A stretch of 64,000 nt of DNA from Micromonospora chokoriensis (lineage in GTDB: Bacteria > Actinomycetota > Actinomycetes > Mycobacteriales > Micromonosporaceae), in assembly GCF_000718555.1 (NCBI RefSeq), contig NZ_JOAN01000024.1, positions 62,001 through 126,000 on the forward strand. The letters are read 5' to 3'. Numbering within the stretch: position 1 is the first letter of the stretch; every line of letters starts with the position of its first letter. The notes beneath the pieces were generated by a model that made no database searches, had not been told where the DNA came from, and saw only the letters and a list, made by a program, of their open reading frames with translations. This document shows, piece by piece, positions 44,608 to 52,476 of this stretch. Made by a program: the position numbers and the translations under genes.

Positions 44608-44642
44608 ACGTCCATGATCGGGTTCGCTGCGATCATGGACGT
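44608..44642. promoter_or_regulatory. Perfect 13-bp inverted repeat upstream of gajA
   Basis: ACGTCCATGATCG (44608-44620) and CGATCATGGACGT (44630-44642) are perfect arms with a 9-base loop, ending 20 bp before the gajA ATG. It looks like an operator or a hairpin in the leader of the defence operon. The rest of the gap 44357-44662 shows no gene; its left part may be the CRISPR leader. Confidence 0.55.
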
Positions 44643-44662
44643 TCGTACTCGTAGGGGCGGTC

Positions 44663-46534
44663 ATGTTCGTTTCCAACATCACGATCGGGAACTATCGGTC
44701 GTGCCGGCAGGTCAGCGTCCGGCTGCGGCCCGAGGTCACTGTCCTGGCCGGTGAGAACAATGCGGGCAAGACGACGGTGATCGACGGTCTGCGCCAGCTG
44801 ACCGATGCTCTCGACGGACGGCGCGGCCCGGCGCTGACCGATGGTGACATGTTCGACGGTGCCGGCCCGGATGATCAAGTCCAGCTGCGGGCCGTTCTGT
44901 CGGACATTGACCCGGACCATGCTGGCGCCTATCTGTCGGCGTTTCTTCCCGGCGCGACCGCCGATGGGAAACGCTCGGCGGCGTGGGCCTTGACATACAC
45001 CAGGCCGCCGCTGGGGCGTCGTCGAGGCACGACGACGTGGCAGGTCGGCGAGGACAAGGAATCGTCTAGCGAGCCCTCTCTGCGCACCGCGATCCGGCAC
45101 GTGCACCTGCCCGCGCTGCGCGATGCCGTCCGCGACCTCGGCGTCGCCGGTGGTGCCCGGATTCGGGTGATGCTGGAGGCGCTGCTCGGCGGTCAGGACA
45201 AGGTCGACGCCTTCGTCGACCGTGCCGCCGGGCACTTCACTGCACTCGCACAGGACGAGGCGGTTCGAGCCGTCGGTTCGGCAGTCAGCGGCTCACTCGG
45301 GGCGATCACGTCCGGGGCACACCGTCAGCAGGCCGGTCTGACGGTGACGGATGCCAACCTGGGGTCGATCTCGCGGGCACTGCGGATGCTGCTCGGCGAC
45401 GCGGAACTGCCGCTGACGGCGTCGATCGACAACTCCGGGCTGGGCTACGCGAACGCGCTGTACATCGCGACCGTCCTGGCCGAACTCGAGACCGCCCGTG
45501 AGTCCGACCTGACCCTGCTGCTGATCGAGGAGCCGGAAGCCCATCTGCACCCGCAGTTGCAGACCCTGCTGCTGCGCTACCTCAAACGGCGGGCGGCAGC
45601 CTCCCGGCAGCGTATGGTCACTGATCCGTCCCAGCCAGCCGGGCACATTCAGGTCGTGCTGACCACCCACTCACCGGTGCTGTCCGCGGCGGTCAGTGTT
45701 GAGGATCTCGTCGTGATGACCCGCGGACCGCTTAAGGAATCCACCGGATGGCAGGCTCGGGCCGTGGCGGTCGCCGACTTGGGCCTCAGGATCAAGCAGA
45801 TCAAACAGCTCGACCGGTTCCTCGACGTCACCAAGAACGCGCTGCTCTACGCGGCACGGATCATCCTGGTCGAGGGCCCATCCGAGGGGCTGCTGCTGCC
45901 GGCCCTCGCCGACCTGGTGCTGGCCGCGCCGGCCGGCTCCCGCGAACCGCAGCTCCAGGCCGCGCAGGAGGCGATGGACCGCTTCCACGGCGCGACGATC
46001 GTCCTCGCCGACGGCGTGGGATTCGGCGCCTATTTCAAGGTGCTGCTGACCGCCGCCAACGGTGCCCGGATCGGCCAGCGGATCGCGGTGATCACCGACT
46101 CCGACAAGGCGGGGACCGACGAACCGAAGCGGGTTATCGACGCTCGCGCGGAGGCCAGACAACTCGGGGCCGGACCTGAGGTCATCGAGTGGTTCGTCGC
46201 ACCGCGCACCCTCGAGCCGACCCTCATGTGTCCGCAAAACGAGGAACTGCTACACCAGGCGTTCCTGGAGTGTGCACCCAGGTCGGAGCATCGGTGGGCG
46301 CCGATCGCGGCCGCTCCCGTCGACCAGCGGCCAGAGATGTTCCGGATGTTGTTCATCTCCAGCTCTGACGATGCGGCAGCTGAGGGCTCGGCCATCTCCA
46401 AGCCGGAGTTTGCGCACGCCCTGGCCGACCGGCTAATTCCCGGATGCGAGTTCGTCGTGCCCGACAACCTTGCCGACGGTATTCGCTACATCGCCGAGGC
46501 TTCCCCTCCGGTCTGGCCGACGAGCGCCCGATGA
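44663..46534 (+). CDS. gajA: OLD-family ATP-dependent nuclease, GajA of a Gabija-like system
   Basis: Encodes 623 residues from ATG 44663 with GGGG upstream. The N-terminal ABC-type ATPase has Walker A GENNAGKTT (30-38), the signature region and Walker B LLLIEEPEAHLHPQ (near 287), and a THSP switch. The C-terminal TOPRIM domain carries IILVEGPSEG (near 398) and ITDSDKAG (near 475), the acidic metal ligands. GajA is a nicking endonuclease that is held back by nucleotides and unleashed by phage replication. The stop overlaps the helicase start by ATGA, the canonical Gabija arrangement. Family membership is firm; Gabija is inferred from the pair. Confidence 0.85.
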   Translation: MFVSNITIGNYRSCRQVSVRLRPEVTVLAGENNAGKTTVIDGLRQLTDALDGRRGPALTDGDMFDGAGPDDQVQLRAVLSDIDPDHAGAYLSAFLPGATADGKRSAAWALTYTRPPLGRRRGTTTWQVGEDKESSSEPSLRTAIRHVHLPALRDAVRDLGVAGGARIRVMLEALLGGQDKVDAFVDRAAGHFTALAQDEAVRAVGSAVSGSLGAITSGAHRQQAGLTVTDANLGSISRALRMLLGDAELPLTASIDNSGLGYANALYIATVLAELETARESDLTLLLIEEPEAHLHPQLQTLLLRYLKRRAAASRQRMVTDPSQPAGHIQVVLTTHSPVLSAAVSVEDLVVMTRGPLKESTGWQARAVAVADLGLRIKQIKQLDRFLDVTKNALLYAARIILVEGPSEGLLLPALADLVLAAPAGSREPQLQAAQEAMDRFHGATIVLADGVGFGAYFKVLLTAANGARIGQRIAVITDSDKAGTDEPKRVIDARAEARQLGAGPEVIEWFVAPRTLEPTLMCPQNEELLHQAFLECAPRSEHRWAPIAAAPVDQRPEMFRMLFISSSDDAAAEGSAISKPEFAHALADRLIPGCEFVVPDNLADGIRYIAEASPPVWPTSAR

Positions 46535-48249
46535 CGACGGCGTTCGAGCAGGCCGTCGCGGCGCAGGAACAGGCGATCACCGCAAAGGCGCCGCTGTTCG
46601 TCCGAGCCTGTCCCGGCGCCGGGAAAACCCACGTGATCGTCTCGCGGCACCTGCGCGGACCCGAGGTTACGCTGCGCCGCGGGCGGGCGCTGTTGTCGTT
46701 CACCCGGGCTGCGGCGACCCAGATGCGCCGCCGCTGCCACCGCGACGGCCGGCCCGACGCAACCGCCTTTCCCCACTACATCGGCACCCTGGACGCCTTC
46801 ATTTGGGATGCCCTGGTGGCACCGAACCTGCCGTCGAACCAGCCGTTGCAACTGATCGACAGCTGGGACCGGGTGCAGGCCGAAGTGAAACTCGACCGGC
46901 AGATTCCGCTCAACGGATTCACGTTCGTGTCGGATCCGCGCACCGGCCAGGAGTCCATCCGGCAGGACCTGCTCTCCCAGGAACACGCCCTGCTTATCAA
47001 CGGCAGCAGCTATGGGTGGGACCGGTGGGCGCAGGCGGCGTTCACCGTCCGCGACGCCCAATCTCAGGACGGATACGTCACCGGGCATGAGAGCCGGCTG
47101 CTGGCGCTGAAATACCTCGCCGAGGGAGAGAGCGTCACCGGGCCGCTGCGCTCACGGTTCGCCGAGATCGTCGTTGACGAGGCGCAGGACTGCTCGGTAA
47201 CCGACCTGGAAATCATGACAGCACTGCACCGCGTCGGGATCCCGCTGGTCGTCGTCGCCGACCCGGACCAGATGATCTACAGCTGGCGTGACGCCAAACT
47301 CGGGGTACTGCGGGCTCTGGCGGCCGAGCTCGGGCAGACCGTCGAGCTCACTGGGAACTGGCGCAGCTCCCGGACGGTCTGCCAGGCCGCCGCGACCCTG
47401 CGCTCCGGTGCCCGCCCGCCTGATTCCGTGGTCCGGCCGCCGCAGCTCGAGCCGCCGTTGATCCTGCTGCCGACCCGGTTCCCGAGAGGCGGCACAGCGA
47501 AGCACGTCCAGAGCGGCCGGCCGGTCGTCGACGTGTTCCTCGAGCACGCCCAGGCCAACGGCATTGAGGCAGTGGACTGCCTGACAACCGCGCACAGCCG
47601 AATCTACCTGCCAGCCAAGAACCGGCGCCCGTCCGGGAACAACGCCACCATGCTTGCCCACGCCCGGCACGTTGTGCATTCTGGGACCGCTGACCAGGCC
47701 CTCGTCGACGACGCATGCCGGCTCGCCGCCAGGATGCTGCTGCGGTACTGGTACCCGGATACTCCCGCCCGCGGCAGTGTCGAAGCACGCTGCAGTGCGG
47801 CCGGTGTCGAGTTCACCGGCATCATCCGGCGCGCGTACCGATTCCTGTACGGGTTGCCGGAGCCGCACGCAGGCTGGATCGCCGACGTGAACGCCGAACT
47901 CAGGAACGCGCCGCAGCCGCCGGGCGCGCGACCGAGCCGCGGCGTCGGCCGGCTCAGCGGTAAACCACCGACGCCACGTGCCGTAGACACTGCAACGGCG
48001 TCGTTTCGTTCCGACAACATCCATCAGGTCAAAGGCAACGAACATCTCGCTGTCATGCTGCTCATGCCCGACAGCGACGCGAGTAGCCGCTGGATCAACG
48101 GCAACCCGGACACCGACGAATCCCTACGCGGCTGGTACGTCGCGGTCACCCGGGCACAGCGCCTCGTCACGATCGCCGTTCAGGCCGAACAGATCGAGGC
48201 GCTCACCGAGTTTCTGGCCGCCCAGCAGGTCGCGACGCTCATCGGATGA
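46531..48249 (+). CDS. gajB: UvrD-like helicase, GajB of a Gabija-like system
   Basis: Encodes 572 residues from ATG 46531 (MTTAFEQAVAAQEQAI). Superfamily 1 motifs appear in order: Q-like AQEQAI, Walker A CPGAGKTHV (about 27-35), LLSFTRAAA, VVDEAQDCS (motif II, near 214), ADPDQMIYSWR (III), TGNWRSSRTV (IV), NIHQVKGNEHLAVML (V) and GWYVAVTRAQ (VI). GajB binds DNA ends and activates GajA in Gabija. It is somewhat longer than the Bacillus protein. Its own stop again overlaps the next start by ATGA, so the operon continues. Confidence 0.85.
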   Translation: MTTAFEQAVAAQEQAITAKAPLFVRACPGAGKTHVIVSRHLRGPEVTLRRGRALLSFTRAAATQMRRRCHRDGRPDATAFPHYIGTLDAFIWDALVAPNLPSNQPLQLIDSWDRVQAEVKLDRQIPLNGFTFVSDPRTGQESIRQDLLSQEHALLINGSSYGWDRWAQAAFTVRDAQSQDGYVTGHESRLLALKYLAEGESVTGPLRSRFAEIVVDEAQDCSVTDLEIMTALHRVGIPLVVVADPDQMIYSWRDAKLGVLRALAAELGQTVELTGNWRSSRTVCQAAATLRSGARPPDSVVRPPQLEPPLILLPTRFPRGGTAKHVQSGRPVVDVFLEHAQANGIEAVDCLTTAHSRIYLPAKNRRPSGNNATMLAHARHVVHSGTADQALVDDACRLAARMLLRYWYPDTPARGSVEARCSAAGVEFTGIIRRAYRFLYGLPEPHAGWIADVNAELRNAPQPPGARPSRGVGRLSGKPPTPRAVDTATASFRSDNIHQVKGNEHLAVMLLMPDSDASSRWINGNPDTDESLRGWYVAVTRAQRLVTIAVQAEQIEALTEFLAAQQVATLIG

Positions 48250-48596
48250 CGTACTCGCCGGATATGTTGGCGGCGCCTCGATCCAGTCCCGTTGATCATG
48301 ACCAGGTGATCTCCACGGATCAGGCGCATGTGATCGAGACCCGGTATGGGTGCCCCCGCACTATGCGTGCACAGGATTCTTTGGCGATCACCTTCGCGAG
48401 GCGCCTCCGCCTTCCCGGCCGCGCCGAGACGACGGCGTTCGTGGGCGTCGACGGCATGCACGGTCATGCTGGCGACGTGTGGCTGAACAATGCTGAATGG
48501 TGGGCATTCATCATCGCGTCGCAGGGCGCGGCTCGGCAGCCCCTCAAGGCACTTATTTACGAGCAGTGCTGGTCTAGGGTCGATGCGACCCAGTGA
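48246..48596 (+). CDS. Small unknown protein coupled to gajB
   Basis: Encodes 116 residues from ATG 48246, overlapping the gajB stop by ATGA. The protein looks real: a structured-looking middle (DSLAITFARRLRLPGRAE), GVDGMHGHAGDVWLNNAEWW and a C-terminal ALIYEQCWSRVD. No membrane segment, Cys cluster or known nuclease motif is seen. Its position between gajB and a nuclease gene suggests a defence accessory or regulator. Not recognised. Confidence 0.6.
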   Translation: MTYSPDMLAAPRSSPVDHDQVISTDQAHVIETRYGCPRTMRAQDSLAITFARRLRLPGRAETTAFVGVDGMHGHAGDVWLNNAEWWAFIIASQGAARQPLKALIYEQCWSRVDATQ

Positions 48597-48609
48597 GGGG
48601 AGCGATCGG

Positions 48610-50007
48610 ATGGCGGCGGCCGACCTGTACGAGCAGTACAGCCGGATCGAGGCGATAACGGACCCGCAGCGGCGCGGACGGGCCTTTGAGGACTACGTCG
48701 CCGCGCTGTTCGCCGCGAGCCATTTCGAGGTCACGAAGGACGCGGGGAGCGCCCGTCCCCGGCAAACCGATCTCCTGGCAACTCGGGCAACCGAGACCTA
48801 TCTAATTGAGTGCAAGTGGCGCTCGGCCCGAGCAGACATTGACGACGTGGACGGCCTCCGCAGCCGACTCCGAAGGACAAACGGCACCGTCGGTCTGCTC
48901 ATCAGCAACTCCGGATTCTCCGGCACTGCCATCTCGGAGGTCGCAGACCACCGTCACCAGCCGATTCTCCTGCTTTCAGGCGAGGAAATCCGCAGGCTCG
49001 CCCGGCGGCCAGAACAGTTGGCCCATCTGCTGTGGCGGAAGAGGCAGGCGCTGCAGGTCGATGGCAAGGCACTCGTTGACGAACCTGCGCAGCCAAGGCG
49101 GACACGGACCCGTCGGCCGCTTCCGGGCTCCGCCTCACGTTTTGTTGCGGCAGGGCGGCCGGACGCGCCGGTCTTCGCCTGTGGAGGCGGGTTTGATCAA
49201 TTCACTTTTGCCCATGATGTCGTCGACGTGGATTGGGTGATCGCCGCTGGAAGCGGTGCCACACTCGACGTCGACGTGCCGGCCTTCGATGAACGTGACG
49301 TGCTCGCCGTCATCGACAAGCTCGCGGATCTTGGTTGGACGTCGCCCGATGCCCGGTGGAGCATCCAGCAGGCCCGAACCAACTGGCATGGGTTCGGAGC
49401 CGCTGCGTTTGCGTCAGAACTGAGCCAGTGGAAAGCGCGGGCTGACACGCCTAAGGCGCATCACAGTGAGGAGTTCTGCTACGTCGACAACTGCGACGGG
49501 GGCTTCTACACCCTAACCTCGACCATCGGCGCAGACGACTACCGGCGGGCGACCCAGACCCACCTGTCGATCCAACTTCACGGTGTCCCGCTCGACACCG
49601 GCCCGCTGCTCCAACTCTGCCGGTCGATCGGAGTTCACCACGGCACCTACTTCCGCACCCTCGCCGAACGGTCACGCCGCGTACTCCACCTGCCGGACTG
49701 GATGAGGGTCCCGATCGAGCCGATAGCCCACATCGTGACATCAGGGACCAGCATCGACCCGGAGATGGAGTTCGTCACCGGCATAGTGATCCCCAACCCA
49801 TTCAGCCTGGTGCAGTGGCGGCAGAGCGAGGAATGGTCGACCGCCGGCCTGCAGCACATCGAGTCTGCGGAGTACCTCGTCTGCGATCTCGGCGAGCACC
49901 ACCTCAGAGACGGCAAGCCCTACACCTACTGGCTTACCAAAGTCGAGGTGGCACGAACATCAGCCGCCGCCGTCTTCGTCCCGGGCGTCCGCTGGGACCT
50001 GGCGTAG
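48610..50007 (+). CDS. Mrr-like restriction endonuclease with unknown C-terminal domain
   Basis: Encodes 465 residues from ATG 48610, which follows AGGGGAG; the ribosome site overlaps the end of the previous gene. Residues about 20-130 form an Mrr-type PD-(D/E)xK nuclease: RGRAFEDYVAALF helix, Asp54 in QTDLL, then Glu67-Cys-Lys69 in LIECKW, followed by LLISNSGFSGTA. A basic linker (RRTRTRRPLPG) leads to a ~300-residue C-terminal region of unknown type (GSGATLDVDVPAFDERDVLAV, NPFSLVQWRQ). It may recognise modified or foreign DNA. It closes the four-gene operon. Confidence 0.7.
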   Translation: MAAADLYEQYSRIEAITDPQRRGRAFEDYVAALFAASHFEVTKDAGSARPRQTDLLATRATETYLIECKWRSARADIDDVDGLRSRLRRTNGTVGLLISNSGFSGTAISEVADHRHQPILLLSGEEIRRLARRPEQLAHLLWRKRQALQVDGKALVDEPAQPRRTRTRRPLPGSASRFVAAGRPDAPVFACGGGFDQFTFAHDVVDVDWVIAAGSGATLDVDVPAFDERDVLAVIDKLADLGWTSPDARWSIQQARTNWHGFGAAAFASELSQWKARADTPKAHHSEEFCYVDNCDGGFYTLTSTIGADDYRRATQTHLSIQLHGVPLDTGPLLQLCRSIGVHHGTYFRTLAERSRRVLHLPDWMRVPIEPIAHIVTSGTSIDPEMEFVTGIVIPNPFSLVQWRQSEEWSTAGLQHIESAEYLVCDLGEHHLRDGKPYTYWLTKVEVARTSAAAVFVPGVRWDLA

Positions 50008-50233
50008 GCGACTGCCTTCCCTTCTGACGTGCTGATGGGAGTCATCGCGTCCGCGTGCTTCTTGCGGCCGGGAGGTTGTTGCGTCTGCGTGGTCGGGCAT
50101 GTGATGCTGACGGTACGGATCGGCGCTGCGGTCGTGCTGCGGGGTTACCGGAAATCATTCTTAGTTCGCCAGGATCGATCGCGGTGATGCGCGGGTTCCT
50201 GGCGGCTTTCTGCGCCCCGTTAGGAGCTTGGCG

Positions 50234-51193
50234 ATGACCAGCTACAGCGTTCTGCCCACCGGTCCCCGGACCACCGTGATCGCGACATGGTCCGGCGAGG
50301 AGTGCGACCAAAGCTGCAAGATCACCACCATAGACGACCCGCAGCGCGCAGCCCGCCTCGCCAGTGTCCTCACGCGGCTTTCTGAGGACGCATGGGACGC
50401 AGCGGCATTTCTCGATACTCATCCGGCCATTGAGGAAGCGATCGAACGCCTCGTCGAGGCGCTGCGGGACTCGGAGGTTGCGATTGACCCGGTGTCGTTG
50501 ATGGCCGATGAGGGTAGCCGCCACGCGGAGGCGTGGAGCCACAAGGATCTCGTCGAGCTGTTCGGTGGCGAACTGCCCGAGGTGTTCGGTGCATTGCCAC
50601 GGACCCAGCGATTGACGATCGCGGACGAGATCGCTGCCGACGCGGCGGAACGGGCCGAGGCGCTGCGGTTACTGCCGACCGGGGGTGATCCGGAGCTTGC
50701 GTCCTCGCGGATATGGCAGATGTGCGAGGTGACTCGGTCGTTGCGCAACGGAGAGGTTGGACCGCTGCCAGACGGCGCGGCCGGGTGGATCGTGCAGGCA
50801 TGGATGTTCGAAACAAGTCCAGCGCGCCGGTGGGGCGCCCGCGAGCAGTTGGTACGCATAGAGCAACTCGTCGCGGCATGTATCGCCAGTGGCGGTAGAG
50901 CCACGGCGGACGACGACCCTCTTGAAGCGCACTTGGTCCTTCCGCAGCCTGATGAGGTCCATTCGAGGATCCTGTACGTGCGGCCGGCGCAGAAGCAGCG
51001 CAGCAAGCGGGCGAGCGACCCGGTCGCTCCCATGGTGGTGGTCGAGTCGCGCTCAGGCTCCGGGCCCGTGGGATTGGGTGAGGTCTGGGCTACCGACGAT
51101 GACGGATTCGCCAATCTCCTTGGCGAGTGGACCCGTGCCGTGCCCTACCTGAGGAAGACCGATACGTACGTCGACCCCAACAAGTGGGAGTAA
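50234..51193 (+). CDS. Unknown protein in defence island
   Basis: Encodes 319 residues from ATG 50234 (MTSYSVLPTGPRTTV), with AGGAG upstream. It is soluble and acidic, with a helical middle (FLDTHPAIEEAIERLVEALRD in part, RLTIADEIAADAAERAEAL) and a basic stretch KQRSKRASDP before a beta-rich end. No motif is recognised. It follows the nuclease gene by 226 bp with no gene between, on the same strand, and may have its own promoter. Confidence 0.55.
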   Translation: MTSYSVLPTGPRTTVIATWSGEECDQSCKITTIDDPQRAARLASVLTRLSEDAWDAAAFLDTHPAIEEAIERLVEALRDSEVAIDPVSLMADEGSRHAEAWSHKDLVELFGGELPEVFGALPRTQRLTIADEIAADAAERAEALRLLPTGGDPELASSRIWQMCEVTRSLRNGEVGPLPDGAAGWIVQAWMFETSPARRWGAREQLVRIEQLVAACIASGGRATADDDPLEAHLVLPQPDEVHSRILYVRPAQKQRSKRASDPVAPMVVVESRSGSGPVGLGEVWATDDDGFANLLGEWTRAVPYLRKTDTYVDPNKWE

Positions 51194-51251
51194 CCCGGTC
51201 TGCCCGGACGTCCACCCCAGTAGCTACTGACTCTCGGCTAGGAGGTAGCAC

Positions 51252-51356
51252 TTGAGTCTGTCTGCCCATGCAGCGGCGGAGGCGGCCTCCAGCTGCGGTA
51301 CGCGATATCTGGTAGACCTGGCGAGACGGTGGCCAAGGGTGCTGCACCCCTGCTGA
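51252..51356 (+). CDS. Possible 34-residue small protein (TTG start)
   Basis: A 34-codon frame starts at TTG 51252, eight bases after a strong TAGGAGG site, and ends at TGA 51354-51356. The peptide has two Cys and a basic middle (LVDLARRWPRVL). The only support is the ribosome site; it could be a decayed gene start. The rest of 51357-51527 shows nothing. Confidence 0.25.
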   Translation: MSLSAHAAAEAASSCGTRYLVDLARRWPRVLHPC

Positions 51357-51527
51357 GGTGGCGCGGACCGGCGATGTCGACAGCCGAACCGTTGGGGTGG
51401 CCTCTATCCGCGCTGGTATGCGGCGGGCAGCCACGTCCGCGGTCGTCGGTGGGTCCGGCAGCGCGATCGAAGCGACGACGCGGGCGTGGCGAGTCCGATT
51501 AGGCGTTATCTGCTCGATTCGCGGGCA

Positions 51528-51601
51528 TCCTCGGACAGGATTCGAATCTGCGACATGCGGGTTTAGGAAGGCGGTAACGCCTACTGAAGCACCTCCCAAG
51601 C
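51528..51601 (-). pseudogene. tRNA-Arg(CCU)-like remnant
   Basis: On the minus strand the sequence carries CGCCTTCCTAAACCCGC, which matches an anticodon stem-loop with anticodon CCT, then ATGTCGCAGATTCGAATCC, the usual variable loop and T arm of tRNA-Arg(CCT), then TGTCCGAGGA. The 5' half does not fold into a proper D arm or acceptor stem. It looks like a tRNA 3' portion left by integration of a mobile element, or a decayed gene. Confidence 0.5.
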
Positions 51602-51665
51602 CTGCGAGGAGGCGATAGCGCGACTACTCTCCGGAGCGGCTGCGGACACCACCTCATGCGTCTAG

Positions 51666-52232
51666 CTGCCGGCCGACGACAGCACGCACGCTGCGGCCGC
51701 GACCGGCACAGAGGAGCATGAGAGCGTCACCGCCCGCGGCGAGCTGGAAGCTCTGACCGTCCGCTCCGTGCCGCTGTTCGAGCACCGGGAACTGCTGACG
51801 ACCGCGCTCAACACCGCCCGCACTAGGTTCCCGCTGGCCGCACCGTTCGTACGCGACGCTGTCGTCAACGGCGACTTCCTGGCCAAGCTTGAGATCATGC
51901 TGCGTAGGTCCGGCTTGACCGCGCGCATCGGCTACGGCCTCGGCCAGGAGCCCGCGCAGAGCGGCAACAATGCCCTCAGCCGGCTGCGTGCACTCGCCGG
52001 CCGGTACCCCAGGCTCACCCTTGCCCACGTTCCCGATCCGCAGCCGAACATCCTGATCTTCGACGACACGTGGGTGAACAGCCGATTCGACTGGCTGTCG
52101 TTCCGGGACCAGCCCACGCACACCTACCGCCCAGAAGAAGGCACGCTCGTTCGCGACAAGACGCACGTGGACGAGCGCCACACCCACTATGCCGAGCTGA
52201 TTACGCGAACCGCCGCTGCCCCCAGACACTGA
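51666..52232 (+). pseudogene. 5'-truncated phospholipase-D-like gene fragment
   Basis: The frame is open from just after TAG 51663 but has no good start (first GTG at 51768). The product, ARGELEALTVRSVPLFEHRE then AKLEIMLRRSGLTARIGYGL and ILIFDDTWVNSRFDWLSFR, resembles the C-terminal part of PLD-like proteins found in defence-associated nucleases and helicases. The usual HxK motif is not intact here (PNILIFDD). It begins close to the tRNA remnant, so a recombination event probably removed the front. Confidence 0.5.
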
Positions 52233-52476
52233 GAGGGCGGTGTGCCGCTCGGCGGCCGGGCGGCGCGACAATGCTCCGACGCGAGCTGTCCGGGACACGG
52301 GCAACCTGCCGAACACCCGCCTGTGATGGAGGGCGTCTGTGGTGAATTACCCGCTATCAGTGTTACGGCGAGGGGGCGCCGGACGGGCGTTGTCTCTTCA
52401 TCCGAATATGGGATGCCGGCTGCGCCTGCAGGGGTAGATGCTGTCCTGTTGCCCGAAGGGATGATGGGGAGTAGGC

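Noticed and set aside
51666..52232. PLD-like frame as part of a DISARM or other complete defence system
   Set aside because: The gene lacks its front part and no helicase, methylase or other partner is adjacent.
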